From NCBI GenBank assembly GCA_028282005.1, contig JANQIV010000235.1:1-34764 (forward strand): a stretch of DNA of 34,764 bases, given 5' to 3'. The translations under genes and the position numbers were made by a program. Below the pieces are notes generated by a model. It was not told where the DNA came from and did not search any database. It saw only the letters and a program-made list of their open reading frames with translations. The DNA comes from Melioribacteraceae bacterium (lineage in GTDB: Bacteria > Bacteroidota > Ignavibacteria > Ignavibacteriales > Melioribacteraceae). Below are positions 1-8,622 of the stretch, in pieces; position 1 is the first letter of the stretch; each line of letters begins with the position of its first letter.

Positions 1-35
1 TTGGCGATGCATTTTCGGCTTGCAAATCTTTTCAG

Positions 36-63
36 AAAGGCTGCTCCTCGGCAGCCTTTTTTT
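36..63 (+). terminator. Rho-independent terminator of a gene left of the window
   Basis: A perfect stem GGCTGC (39-44) / GCAGCC (51-56) with a six-base loop, extended by AAA/TTT pairing, is followed by a run of T. It must end a plus-strand gene that lies mostly outside the window. It sits upstream of the threonine synthase start, which argues against starting that gene at the TTG at position 20, inside or before the hairpin. Confidence 0.85.
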
Positions 64-103
64 ATTTATATTTGGGAATATCAAAAAACAATCTGGGAAT
101 TTA

Positions 104-1270
104 ATGTCCTACTTTTCACACCTAGAATGCGGCTATTGCGACGAAATTTATGAAAAAAATAAAATCTGGAATTTGTGTACTAAATGCGGTAAACCTTTGC
201 TGGCACATTACGACATTGATTCCGCCAAAAGTGATTTTGAAAAGGAATCTTTAAAAGATAGAGAAGAAACTCTCTGGCGCTACAAAGAAATGCTGCCGGT
301 TCAAGATGAAAAGTTTCGTTTGTCTCTCGGCGAAGGTTTTACGCCATTAATCAAAACAGAAAGATTATCGAAAAATATCGGGTTCGAAAATTTATTTATA
401 AAAGAAGAAGGTGTAAATCCTACGAACTCTTTTAAAGCACGCGGACTTTGCATGGCAATCTCACGAGCCTATGAATTGGGAGTAAAAGAAGTATCAATTC
501 CCTCTGCGGGTAATGCTGCCGGGGCAATGAGCGCCTATGCTTCATTGGCAGGGATGAAGTCATTTGTATTTATGCCGAAAGATGTACCGCAGCCTTTTAT
601 CTCGGAGTGCAAAGCTCTTGGCGCGGAAGTAACTTTAATTGATGGTCTAATTACGGACTGTGGCAAAATTGCAAAAGAAGGGGTTGAAAAGTTCGGTAGA
701 TTTGATGTATCAACATTGAAAGAGCCATACCGCATTGAAGGCAAGAAAACAATGGGATACGAAGTTGCGGAGCAAATGAACTGGGAATTGCCGGATGTTA
801 TTATTTATCCTACCGGAGGCGGAACCGGATTAATAGGTATGTGGAAAGCATTCGATGAAATGGAAAAACTTGGCTGGATAAATTCGAAACGTCCTCGAAT
901 GGTTACCGTACAGTCAACCGGATGTGCGCCGATGGTGAGAGCATTTAATGAAAACACCGAGTTTGCTGAACCTTGGCAAAACGCAAAAACGGTTGCGGAT
1001 GGTTTGCGTGTTCCGGCTGCAGTTGGCGACTTTTTAATTCTTCGTGCTCTAAGGGAAAGTAACGGAACAGCAGTTCAAGTAACAGATGAAGAATTAATGG
1101 AAGGGGCAAATTTAATCGGCAGGACCGAAGGCATATTTGTAAGTCCTGAAGGTGGTGCATCACTATCTGCTTTTAAAAAGTTAAGAGAGCAAAACTGGAT
1201 TATAGAAGGTGAAAAAGTCATTCTCTTTAATACAGGCAGTGGTCATAAATACATGCATTTGTGGAAATAA
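104..1270 (+). CDS. thrC: Threonine synthase
   Basis: Converts O-phosphohomoserine to threonine and phosphate, the last step of threonine synthesis, in the cytoplasm with PLP. From the ATG at 104 the protein has 388 residues. An N-terminal zinc-ribbon has two CxxC pairs (C9/C12 and C25/C28), the fold-type-II PLP motif NPTNSFKARG places the Schiff-base lysine at K111, and a glycine-rich phosphate-binding loop PTGGGTGLIG follows in the second half. The frame stays open upstream to a TTG at 20, but that extension would run through a terminator hairpin and adds 28 residues before the zinc ribbon, so I reject it. Paralogous PLP lyases exist, but the zinc ribbon plus overall length fit ThrC best. 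No other threonine gene is nearby. The CIA30 gene follows immediately. Confidence 0.9.
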   Translation: MSYFSHLECGYCDEIYEKNKIWNLCTKCGKPLLAHYDIDSAKSDFEKESLKDREETLWRYKEMLPVQDEKFRLSLGEGFTPLIKTERLSKNIGFENLFIKEEGVNPTNSFKARGLCMAISRAYELGVKEVSIPSAGNAAGAMSAYASLAGMKSFVFMPKDVPQPFISECKALGAEVTLIDGLITDCGKIAKEGVEKFGRFDVSTLKEPYRIEGKKTMGYEVAEQMNWELPDVIIYPTGGGTGLIGMWKAFDEMEKLGWINSKRPRMVTVQSTGCAPMVRAFNENTEFAEPWQNAKTVADGLRVPAAVGDFLILRALRESNGTAVQVTDEELMEGANLIGRTEGIFVSPEGGASLSAFKKLREQNWIIEGEKVILFNTGSGHKYMHLWK

Positions 1271-1272
1271 AA

Positions 1273-1779
1273 ATGGCAGAAAAAAAAATTTATGATTTTT
1301 CATCCAGAGAAAACTCAGGCGATTGGTCATCGATAAATGATGTTGTGATGGGTGGAAAGTCTAGCAGTAATTTTAAGATTATTCATTCGGATTCTTCGGC
1401 ATTATTTTCAGGCAATGTTTCATTTGAAAATAACGGGGGATTTGCTTCAGTAAAATCTTTTATAAAAGAATTTATTTTTACAGGATTTAAGGGAGTAGTA
1501 TTAAAAGTAAAAGGTGACGGCAAGCTTTACAGTTTTAGGGTAAAAACAGATTCCAGTTTTGACGGGATTAATTATAAAATAGATTTTTTAACAAAGGCTA
1601 ACAGCTGGATAGAAATAAAATTACCATTCTCGGATTTCACTCCCACTTTCAGAGGTAAAAAACTTTCGAATGTAAAACCGCTTGATCCATCACAAATTCA
1701 ACAGGTTGGTTTGCTAATTAGCAATAAACAAGAGGGTAGTTTCAATCTGCTGGTTGATTGGATTAAGGCATATAGGTAA
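1273..1779 (+). CDS. CIA30 domain protein
   Basis: Small single-domain protein of 168 residues from the ATG at 1273. It resembles the CIA30/NDUFAF1 family: the opening pattern DFSS...WSSINDVVMGGKSSS, a central GFKGVVLKVKGDGKLY strand pair, and the ending LLISNKQEGSFNLLVDWI are typical of this galactose-binding-like beta sandwich. In mitochondria the family helps assemble complex I. In bacteria the role is unknown and probably a carbohydrate- or partner-binding fold. There is no signal peptide, so it is probably cytoplasmic. A GTG at 1261 in the same frame would overlap the thrC stop by ten bases; the ATG two bases after that stop is simpler. Probably co-transcribed with thrC and the CPBP protease gene 16 bases downstream. 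Confidence 0.75.
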   Translation: MAEKKIYDFSSRENSGDWSSINDVVMGGKSSSNFKIIHSDSSALFSGNVSFENNGGFASVKSFIKEFIFTGFKGVVLKVKGDGKLYSFRVKTDSSFDGINYKIDFLTKANSWIEIKLPFSDFTPTFRGKKLSNVKPLDPSQIQQVGLLISNKQEGSFNLLVDWIKAYR

Positions 1780-1795
1780 TGTTAGGAGAAATTAA

Positions 1796-2476
1796 TTGAA
1801 TAGACAAATTGAAAGAGAAGAACTTTTTACTATTCTTTTTGCTGCCCTAGCGATTTTGGTTATTAGAAAAATCCCTTTCTTCGGAGATTTGTTAACTCTT
1901 ATACCGATACTTGGCCCGAGCATTCCATTCTTTCTTTTGAGTATCGGGGTATTTATTTGGCTGCTTAAAAAGGGGAGAACACTTTCTGATTTTGGATTGA
2001 ATAAACCGGATTCATTTCTGAAGACATTTTTATTGGCGGTTTTAATAGGGGCAGTAAAAATTGTTTTGGTTTCATTAATTTTGAATTTGTTTGAACTACC
2101 CATAGACATTAGCCGAATTGACCCTTTAAAAGGCAACCTTTCGTTACTCTTAATTTTGCTACCAATGATGTGGATTGTAAACGGCTTTGGAGAAGAGTTA
2201 CTACACCGGGCAGTTATTATGAAAAAACTTGCAATCATTTTTGGGAATGATAAATCAGCTTGGATAAAAGCAATAATTATTCATGCTGTTTTTTTTGGTT
2301 TGGGACATGCTTACCAAGGTTTAACGGGTATATTTTTAACAATTCTTTCCGCAATAATTTACGGTGCTGCGTTTTATTTGACAAATAAAAATTTGTATAT
2401 ACCGGTTATTGCCCATTCATTTGCAAACAGTATTGCGTTTTTGGAATCGTATTTTGACACTTCATTTTTATTGTAA
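1796..2476 (+). CDS. CPBP family intramembrane metalloprotease
   Basis: Polytopic membrane protein of 226 residues with about seven or eight hydrophobic segments. All three signatures of the CPBP (CAAX protease and bacteriocin-processing, ABI) family are present: EExxxR at 133-138, FxxxH at 167-171 and HxxxN at 207-211. The glutamates and histidines are the expected metal-coordinating or catalytic residues in the membrane. The start is a TTG at 1796, chosen because AGGAGA lies seven bases upstream and there is no in-frame ATG near the N-terminus. The substrate cannot be read from the context; CPBP proteins process prenylated or secreted peptides or act in immunity to bacteriocins. Confidence 0.85.
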   Translation: MNRQIEREELFTILFAALAILVIRKIPFFGDLLTLIPILGPSIPFFLLSIGVFIWLLKKGRTLSDFGLNKPDSFLKTFLLAVLIGAVKIVLVSLILNLFELPIDISRIDPLKGNLSLLLILLPMMWIVNGFGEELLHRAVIMKKLAIIFGNDKSAWIKAIIIHAVFFGLGHAYQGLTGIFLTILSAIIYGAAFYLTNKNLYIPVIAHSFANSIAFLESYFDTSFLL

Positions 2477-2920
2477 TTATTTTTAATATAAATATAACCT
2501 CACAAACCAATATAAAATCAAGAGTGGTGTTTTTGGGATAATGTGTAACTTCAGGATATTGATTTCCTTAAAATAATTCGTTCCCGTCGCAGTTAGAATA
2601 CTTATTTAATGAAATTGAAATAAATAGAATTAATGTATTTTTCCCGGACAGCACTCGATACGGTATGGGACAAATAATACCCTTTCTAAATAAAGAGAAT
2701 AATATTAAATACGTCTTGATTTGTTTGGGACCTTCAGACATAGCATTTAATAATCAACCTGAACAAATTCGAGAATTTTATTACTATTTTTAAGGGGATT
2801 ACAGGGAATGCTGAAATGAACTGAGCTAACCAATTGTGTCCGAATAAAAAGGAACAATAAAATAGCAAGGTTCTTTTACAATAATCTAATTAAACACTTA
2901 AACTAATAGCAGGGGTTACC
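2477..2920. other. 444-bp gap without an intact gene
   Basis: AT-rich spacer between the CPBP gene and the DUF3108-like gene. No RNA gene, terminator or operator is evident. An unusually protein-like open frame at 2572-2793 without a start codon is listed separately. The last 40 bases hold the ribosome-binding site (AGGGG about eight bases before the ATG at 2921) and presumably the promoter of the next gene. Confidence 0.6.
2572..2793 (+). pseudogene. Possible 3' remnant of a protein gene
   Basis: An open frame of 73 codons follows a TAA at 2569 and ends with a TAA at 2791. It has no ATG, GTG or TTG start until a methionine near the middle (ATG at 2662). The translation looks like a real globular protein rather than random AT-rich sequence: an amphipathic stretch (SQLEYLFNEIEINRINVFF), a PDSTRYGMGQIIPFL segment, then the strand YVLICLGPSD. 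The composition suggests the last third of a lost alpha/beta protein. I do not recognise the family. It could also be chance. Confidence 0.3.
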
Positions 2921-3643
2921 ATGTTTAAATTAGCTGCATTCCTTTTGTTTATTACAATTTCATTTGCACAAAATAAAGTTGAATATATGGGGTTCAACTT
3001 TAACCTTGAAAAACTTGTTGAACGGAAAGATTCATCTGTTATGATACAGAACGGAGAAGAAACCGGCTATTGGGTTTGGGAAGTAAATCAAGATCAAAGT
3101 AGTATTATTATTGCTAATACATCTGTGCTTCACGGGAAAGTACAAGAAAATGTAAGTATGCAGTTTCTAAAAACTGATCCTTCCAAAGGCAGTATAGACC
3201 TTTTCATGAAGTTCGGCGAAAGCACTATCAAAAATAATTTTATAATTAATGGCGATCAAATAAAAGGCACTGTAGATGCTAACGTTCGAGGAAAGAATAC
3301 TTTCATTAAAATGGATACTACTGCTGATTTCAATATTGCACGGGGATTTTTAGTAGCCCTTCTCCCTACTTTGGAAATTGAAATTGGGAAAGAGGTTGAA
3401 TTAGAATTATTCAATCCCATTCAAGCATATTCATTCCCGATTAAATTAAAAATTGCCGGAGAGGAAAAAATTTCAGTGAAAGGAGGGACATTTGATACTT
3501 ACAGAATTGAAATGCCCCGAACCGGTGATAAAGGAATTTCAAACAATTTTTATGTTACTAAGGAAAGGCCTTTCAGAATAGTAAAAACAGAAGTGATAGA
3601 AAATCCCATGGTAATCGAATTTGTGAAAAACTTGAATAAATAG
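2921..3643 (+). CDS. Secreted DUF3108-like protein of unknown function
   Basis: 240 residues starting with a short signal peptide (FKLAAFLLFITISFA, cleavage about residue 16), so periplasmic or surface exposed. The rest is predicted all-beta. The C-terminal part, with a KGGTFDTYRIEM strand followed by NNFYVTKERPFRIVKTE, has the pattern of DUF3108/LolA-like lipid-binding sheets (a G-x-F-x-T-Y strand, then a strand ending in a lysine/arginine and glutamate). No catalytic motif is visible. It stands alone upstream of the susCD control region, with a good ribosome-binding site (AGGGG), and could be independent of the locus that follows. Confidence 0.6.
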   Translation: MFKLAAFLLFITISFAQNKVEYMGFNFNLEKLVERKDSSVMIQNGEETGYWVWEVNQDQSSIIIANTSVLHGKVQENVSMQFLKTDPSKGSIDLFMKFGESTIKNNFIINGDQIKGTVDANVRGKNTFIKMDTTADFNIARGFLVALLPTLEIEIGKEVELELFNPIQAYSFPIKLKIAGEEKISVKGGTFDTYRIEMPRTGDKGISNNFYVTKERPFRIVKTEVIENPMVIEFVKNLNK

Positions 3644-3710
3644 ATTATATAAATTTTATTCTTTCTTTTGCTTTAAAAAATGTAAAAATCCGTAACAAAT
3701 TAATTTATCC

Positions 3711-3739
3711 TTGACAATTTGTTAACGATAACTTAATTT
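3711..3739 (+). promoter_or_regulatory. Candidate susCD promoter with operator in the spacer
   Basis: TTGACA at 3711-3716 is separated by 17 bases from TAATTT at 3734-3739, a fair fit to a housekeeping promoter. The first LacI-type operator (3720-3733) fills the spacer, so repressor binding would block RNA polymerase directly. The transcript would have a leader of about 160 bases before susC. Confidence 0.45.
3720..3733 (+). promoter_or_regulatory. LacI-type operator, site 1
   Basis: TGTTAACGATAACT. It is a near-palindrome around a central CG, typical of LacI/GalR-family operators, and shares TGTTAACG with three more sites downstream. It lies between the candidate -35 and -10 elements. Confidence 0.65.
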
Positions 3740-3751
3740 TAAGCATATCCC

Positions 3752-3765
3752 TGTTAACGCTACCA
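3752..3765 (+). promoter_or_regulatory. LacI-type operator, site 2
   Basis: TGTTAACGCTACCA. It lies 32 bases downstream of site 1 (start to start) and matches site 4 except for one central base. Confidence 0.65.
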
Positions 3766-3791
3766 AATAAAATATTAATTGAGGAGAAAAA

Positions 3792-3805
3792 TGTTAACGT
3801 TATCA
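3792..3805 (+). promoter_or_regulatory. LacI-type operator, site 3
   Basis: TGTTAACGTTATCA. It lies 40 bases downstream of site 2 and 36 bases before site 4. It overlaps the start of a 17-codon open frame at 3791-3844. Confidence 0.65.
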
Positions 3806-3827
3806 ATTGCAGATTTGGAGTTTATAA

Positions 3828-3841
3828 TGTTAACGTTACCA
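3828..3841 (+). promoter_or_regulatory. LacI-type operator, site 4
   Basis: TGTTAACGTTACCA. It is the most symmetric of the promoter-region sites, since the half-site TGTTAAC pairs with GTTACCA at five of seven positions. It is the closest to susC, about 65 bases before its start codon. Confidence 0.65.
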
Positions 3842-3906
3842 TAAATATGCAATTCAACAATTATTTATAAAAGGAGCAACAAACTCTTCAAAAAAATGAG
3901 GATACT

Positions 3907-6900
3907 ATGAAAAAAAAATATTTACTATCTCTACTGATGTTTATACCAATACTTGTTTTCTCGCAAAATAATGGGAAAATTGCGGGTAAGGTTGTTGATA
4001 ACTCGAAACTGCCGCTTATTGGTGCAAACATTATTGTTTTGAACACAACTAATGGAGCTGCAACTGACGAAGACGGAAGTTTTGAAATTTCAATTACTCC
4101 CGGTACTTATTCCGTTAGAGCACAATTTGTTGGGTTTTCAAGTCAAACTATTGAAAATGTGGTTGTTGAAGCTGGCAAAACGACGGTTATTGAGTTTAAC
4201 CTGGAAATGGAAGCTTTGGCTGCACAAGAAATTGTAGTTATTGGTTACGGTGTTCAAAAGAAAACAGAAGTTACCGGAGCTGTTACATCCATTTCTCCGG
4301 CTGATGTTCAAAAGATTCCAACAACACAAATTGCCGAAGCTATTCAAGGTGCCGCTCCCGGTGTTAACGTTTCATTTGGTTCAGGTGCTCCGGGATCAAC
4401 ACCAAATATCAAAATTAGAGGTGCGGGATCACTTGAAAATAATGATCCGCTTTATATTATTGATGGCGTTCCTGCTGATATTCAATATGTAAATCCTGCC
4501 GATATTGAAGCTATTGATATTTTAAAAGATGCATCCTCTGCCGCTATTTATGGCTCTCGTGCCGCTAATGGTGTAATACTGGTTACCACTAAAAGAGGGA
4601 AGCCGGGTGATTTAAAAATAAACTACAGTACTTACTTGAACTCTCAATCACCGGATGCTGATTTTCCGTTTATCACTAACTCGAGAGATTATACAAATGT
4701 AGCTAAACAAGCAATGGATAATGTTGGTCAGGATTATTTACAATTTATTACAGATTACGAAGCTAACCCTTCCGCTTTCAGTAACTCCGACTGGCAAAAT
4801 GCTTATTTCAGAGATGCTGTAGAACAAAAACATGATTTGAGTATAAGTGGCGGGACTAAAGATTTTAATTTCTCTGTGTCAGGGTTGTATGCAAATCAAA
4901 AAGGTACAATTATCAACACAGATAATGAAAGGATGTCTCTAAGAATAAATTCTGATTTTAAAAAAGGCAGATTAAAAATAGGAGAATCTTTTTCAGTAGG
5001 TAAATCAAAAGGTACTTCAAGATGGAATTACACTTTTAATTTTTTCCATCTGGCAAGAATGTCACCCTTAACACCAATTTGGGATAACACTCCTTCTGGT
5101 TACGGTACACAATGGGATATCTCTGGATTAGCTTTGGAAGGTAATCCTATTTTGCAAAATGAAATAAATGAACTTACATGGGATGACGTTAACATTTTGG
5201 CTTCAGGTTATTTGGAATATGATATTCTTGATGACTTAAAATACACGTTTAGAGTTAGCCAAAATATTGATAATAAATACGAATTCAATTACTTCCCGGA
5301 ATACTTTACAAGTGATGCTGATAATAATCCGACAACAAACATGGATGAAACAAGAGAAAGACAGTATCACACCATTATTGAAACATTTGCAAACTACAAT
5401 AAAGCTTTTGGCAAACACAGCTTTACTTTAATGGGTGGATATTCTCAAGAAAAAATCGACAATAGAGAAACTTTTGCTTCTGTAAAAGGATTTCCATCAA
5501 CTGAACTTAGAGTTTTGGGAGCCGGTGAAGAAGGCGATAATGCAGGCGGAGATGCTTGGGAATGGAGACAAAGATCATTCTTCGGAAGAATCACTTATGC
5601 ATTTGATGATAAATATTTAGTAACTGCCAATATTAGGCGCGACGGTTCATCTAGATTTGATTCTGAAAACAGATGGGGTACTTTCCCTTCGTTCTCTTTG
5701 GGATGGCGATTAAGCAAAGAAAGTTTCTTCGAAGGAATAGATTTTATAACTGACTTAAAAATTAGAGGAGGTTACGGTGAATTGGGTATGCAGGAGTTTG
5801 ATGACTATGCATACATTGCAAAAATTATCAAAGATTGGAACAGTCGTTTAAATTATCCTTTCGGTGAAGGAAGAGATCAGGGCATTATCGTAGGTGCTCG
5901 CGCTCTTAGCTTCCCTTCTGTTGGAATTCAATGGGAAACTTCGAAAGAAACAAACGTTGGTTTTGATATGGCATTGTTCGGAAATAGAATGACTTTGACT
6001 GCTGATTACTACCAAAGAGAATCGGAAGGTATTTTATATGCTGCACCAATTCCTTTATCATCAGGTTCTTATTCACCTCCGGTTGTTAATTCAGCATCAA
6101 TTGAAAACAATGGCTTAGAGTTGGGAATAGGTTATAGAAATTATGATAATGAATTCAAGTATGATATCAACGCTTCGATCTCAACTTATTCAAACGAAGT
6201 AACAAAATTGGGTCAAGGAAATGAAGAAGCAGTTTGGGGCGGTGAAATACATTGGAGTATGGATTTAACAACAAAAACAGAAGTTGGCCAGCCAATAGGT
6301 TCATTCTTTTTATACAGAACAGACGGTATTTTCAAAAGTCAAGCTGAAATAGATGCGTACACAAAAGACGGTAACTTGATTATGCCCGATGCTCAACCAG
6401 GTGATTTAAAATATGTTGACGTTAACGGTGACGGTAGAATATCCGGCGATGATAAAGAGTTTATGGGCAGTGGTGCTCCCGATGCTGAATTTGGTGTTAA
6501 CTTTTCTGCCAGATATAAAAGCTTTGATATCTCTCTAAATATCTATGCTGTAACCGGAAAACAAATGATCAACGGTGCAAGATGGTTGACAATGAGGTTA
6601 GACAAATTTGCAGGAATGCATGAAGATTTACTCGATGCTTGGACACCTCAAAACGCCGATAGCAATATCCCAAGAGTACTTTATGCTGATGATAGAAATG
6701 CTCAAGCTTCAGACTATTGGCTTGAAGATGCTGACTACTTGAGAATAAGACATATCGAAATTGGTTACACATTTCCTAAAGGAATCTTAAATGCTTTGGG
6801 TGTTGGCAACTTAAGAATTTATGTTGCTGCTGATAACTTAATTACAATAACAGGATATGACGGTTACGATCCCGGAATAGATTACGGAAGTTTATTTGAC

Positions 6901-6969
6901 AGAGGAGCAGACAGGTCGCCATATCCGGTGCCGAAACAATTCTTAACAGGAATACAATTAGGTTTATAA
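3907..6969 (+). CDS. SusC/RagA family TonB-dependent receptor
   Basis: Outer-membrane active transporter of 1020 residues that imports an oligomer bound by its SusD partner, powered by TonB. A signal peptide ends near residue 20 (VFSQ). It is followed by a carboxypeptidase-D-regulatory-like domain (about 23-103), a TonB-box region (EIVVIGYGVQKKT, about 108-120), the plug with the SusC signatures YIIDGVP and GSRAANGVILVTTKRG (to about residue 231), and a 22-strand barrel ending in a terminal hydrophobic residue. The start ATG at 3907 is the only one giving a signal peptide. susD follows after 20 bases, so the pair is one operon. Four LacI-type operators precede it, which suggests repression by the LacI-family protein encoded at 10213-11223. 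The ligand is unknown; the neighbours suggest a galactose-containing glycoconjugate. Confidence 0.95.
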   Translation: MKKKYLLSLLMFIPILVFSQNNGKIAGKVVDNSKLPLIGANIIVLNTTNGAATDEDGSFEISITPGTYSVRAQFVGFSSQTIENVVVEAGKTTVIEFNLEMEALAAQEIVVIGYGVQKKTEVTGAVTSISPADVQKIPTTQIAEAIQGAAPGVNVSFGSGAPGSTPNIKIRGAGSLENNDPLYIIDGVPADIQYVNPADIEAIDILKDASSAAIYGSRAANGVILVTTKRGKPGDLKINYSTYLNSQSPDADFPFITNSRDYTNVAKQAMDNVGQDYLQFITDYEANPSAFSNSDWQNAYFRDAVEQKHDLSISGGTKDFNFSVSGLYANQKGTIINTDNERMSLRINSDFKKGRLKIGESFSVGKSKGTSRWNYTFNFFHLARMSPLTPIWDNTPSGYGTQWDISGLALEGNPILQNEINELTWDDVNILASGYLEYDILDDLKYTFRVSQNIDNKYEFNYFPEYFTSDADNNPTTNMDETRERQYHTIIETFANYNKAFGKHSFTLMGGYSQEKIDNRETFASVKGFPSTELRVLGAGEEGDNAGGDAWEWRQRSFFGRITYAFDDKYLVTANIRRDGSSRFDSENRWGTFPSFSLGWRLSKESFFEGIDFITDLKIRGGYGELGMQEFDDYAYIAKIIKDWNSRLNYPFGEGRDQGIIVGARALSFPSVGIQWETSKETNVGFDMALFGNRMTLTADYYQRESEGILYAAPIPLSSGSYSPPVVNSASIENNGLELGIGYRNYDNEFKYDINASISTYSNEVTKLGQGNEEAVWGGEIHWSMDLTTKTEVGQPIGSFFLYRTDGIFKSQAEIDAYTKDGNLIMPDAQPGDLKYVDVNGDGRISGDDKEFMGSGAPDAEFGVNFSARYKSFDISLNIYAVTGKQMINGARWLTMRLDKFAGMHEDLLDAWTPQNADSNIPRVLYADDRNAQASDYWLEDADYLRIRHIEIGYTFPKGILNALGVGNLRIYVAADNLITITGYDGYDPGIDYGSLFDRGADRSPYPVPKQFLTGIQLGL

Positions 6970-6989
6970 AAATTAAAAAGGAAGATAAA

Positions 6990-8501
6990 ATGGAAAAAAT
7001 AAAAAAACATTTTACTGGTTTTCTTCTATTGTTGATTGCGGCTTTTACGTTTTCCTGTGAAGAAAACTTTTTGGAAGTAACAGATCCAAACAATTTAACA
7101 CCTGATACATTTTGGAAAACAGAAGCAGATGCAGTTAAAGGTGTTACTGCTACTTACGCTCTTTTTCAATACCAGCTTTGGGGCGGCAGATGGGGTTTTT
7201 ATGAAGGCTGGTATGAAAATATGCAATGCCGCAGTGACTTAATTCATCTTGCTGATATGTGGGCCCCTTTTGGAGGAATGTCAAGATATGAAGCTAGCCC
7301 TACCTCTTATGTCATTGACGGATTCTGGGAATTTACATATCAAGCTTTGTATGCATCAAATCAAGTAATTGAAAATGTACCGAATGTTGCAGCGGATGAC
7401 GCTACTAAACAAGCTCTAATTGGTGAAGGAAAATTCTTGAGAGCTTATGCCCATTTCTTGCTGGTCAATACTTTTGGTAATATTGTACTTGTTAATTCAA
7501 CTCCAAAATCACCGGATGAATTTTATAAACCTCAAGCCAGTCAAGCCGAAGTTTGGGCATTAATTGAGAGTGATCTTCAAGAAGCTAAATCTGTTTTACC
7601 GGATTCTTATCCGGCTGAATGGAATGGCAGAGCAACCAAAGGAGCAGCAACAGCATTGCTTGGTAAAGCTTATTTATTTCAAGATAAGTGGGCGCAAGCA
7701 GCATCTGAATTTGAAGCTGTAAAATCAATGAGTTATCAATTAGTAGATGATTATGAAAGTCTATTCACCGGAATGAACGAACATAGCCCGGAGTCTATAT
7801 TTGAAATAAATTTTACAATGAGTGACGAAGGCGGCAGAAACGAAAGAAACTCTTTCCCAGCGATGATGGGTCCTTGGAAAATGGAACACCCAAATGAATA
7901 TCTAAAAAATCTTTACATGAATGACTTAACCTCCGATGGAAATTTCTCAAAAAGAGTTTTCGGTTCTATCGTTTTTAATCATCCTGAGTCTGATATCTGG
8001 TATTTTGACGGAGGAACTTTTGAAGACTACTACGGTGCCGACGATACAAATGTTTACTGGAGAAAATTCGGATACTATAATTCAGACAACAATAATGGTT
8101 ACAGTTGGTCTCACAGCGGTACTAACATGCCGATTATAAGATATGCTGACGTACTATTAATGTTGGCTGAAGCTCAAAACGAAATGGGCAATACAGGGGA
8201 AGCGATAAACAATATTAACTTAGTCAGAGAAAGAGCAGGTTCAACGCTAATAACGTCAATGGATCAAACTTCATTGCGCGAACATATTCGCCATGTTGAG
8301 CGCCCTTTGGAACTTGCTGGTGAGTGCGGCAGATTTTTTGACTTGGTAAGATGGTATAAAAACGGAGACTTAAAATCTGTTCTTCAGGCACATGGCAGAG
8401 AAGACTGGGAAAAATTTGATAACGGAATAGACATATATTATCCAATCCCGCAAAGTGAAGTTTCTGCGAATCCTTTTGTTACTCAGAATCCCGGTTACTA
8501 G
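6990..8501 (+). CDS. SusD/RagB family surface lipoprotein
   Basis: Surface glycan- or glycopeptide-binding lipoprotein of 503 residues that lids the SusC barrel. The N-terminus is a lipoprotein signal with FTFSC, the lipidated cysteine being C23. Typical SusD features follow: NFLEVTDPNNLTPDTFWKTEADA, an alpha-helical TPR-like scaffold with repeated GEGKFLRAYAHFLLVNTFG and TKGAATALLGKAYLFQ segments, the RYADVLLMLAEAQNE helix, and a C-terminal DLVRWYKNGD / YPIPQSE ending. It is the second and last gene of the susCD operon, closed by a terminator. Confidence 0.95.
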   Translation: MEKIKKHFTGFLLLLIAAFTFSCEENFLEVTDPNNLTPDTFWKTEADAVKGVTATYALFQYQLWGGRWGFYEGWYENMQCRSDLIHLADMWAPFGGMSRYEASPTSYVIDGFWEFTYQALYASNQVIENVPNVAADDATKQALIGEGKFLRAYAHFLLVNTFGNIVLVNSTPKSPDEFYKPQASQAEVWALIESDLQEAKSVLPDSYPAEWNGRATKGAATALLGKAYLFQDKWAQAASEFEAVKSMSYQLVDDYESLFTGMNEHSPESIFEINFTMSDEGGRNERNSFPAMMGPWKMEHPNEYLKNLYMNDLTSDGNFSKRVFGSIVFNHPESDIWYFDGGTFEDYYGADDTNVYWRKFGYYNSDNNNGYSWSHSGTNMPIIRYADVLLMLAEAQNEMGNTGEAINNINLVRERAGSTLITSMDQTSLREHIRHVERPLELAGECGRFFDLVRWYKNGDLKSVLQAHGREDWEKFDNGIDIYYPIPQSEVSANPFVTQNPGY

Positions 8502-8537
8502 TAACAAAAGAAATTCATATTGAAGCTACTCCTTAAG

Positions 8538-8571
8538 TGCGCCCGTTTGCGTTTTGCAGCGGGCGTTTTTA
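8538..8571 (+). terminator. Rho-independent terminator after susCD
   Basis: Stem CGCCCG (8540-8545) / CGGGCG (8560-8565), with inner GC/GC pairing across a GTTTT loop, followed by TTTTT. It closes the susCD transcript 37 bases after the susD stop. Confidence 0.85.
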
Positions 8572-8622
8572 TTTACTAATTTAACTATCCTTGAATCTAA
8601 CATAATTTGAAAGGTAATACTA

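Noticed and set aside
20-103. TTG start at 20 for threonine synthase
   Set aside because: It would translate through a strong terminator hairpin and add a hydrophobic stretch foreign to ThrC; the ATG at 104 starts at the zinc ribbon.
104-1270. Threonine synthase-like PLP enzyme as part of hydroxylysine breakdown
   Set aside because: The distance, the empty gap in between and the absence of the operator suggest an ordinary biosynthetic gene.
1792-2238. 148-codon antisense open frame
   Set aside because: Antisense to the CPBP gene, which has all three family motifs and a good ribosome-binding site; low-complexity translation.
4360-6430. Extra operator-like sequences inside susC (near 4363, 5183 and 6418)
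   Set aside because: Only the GTTAAC core matches well; the outer bases do not, and the sequence is explained by coding for Val-Asn or Asp-Val-Asn.
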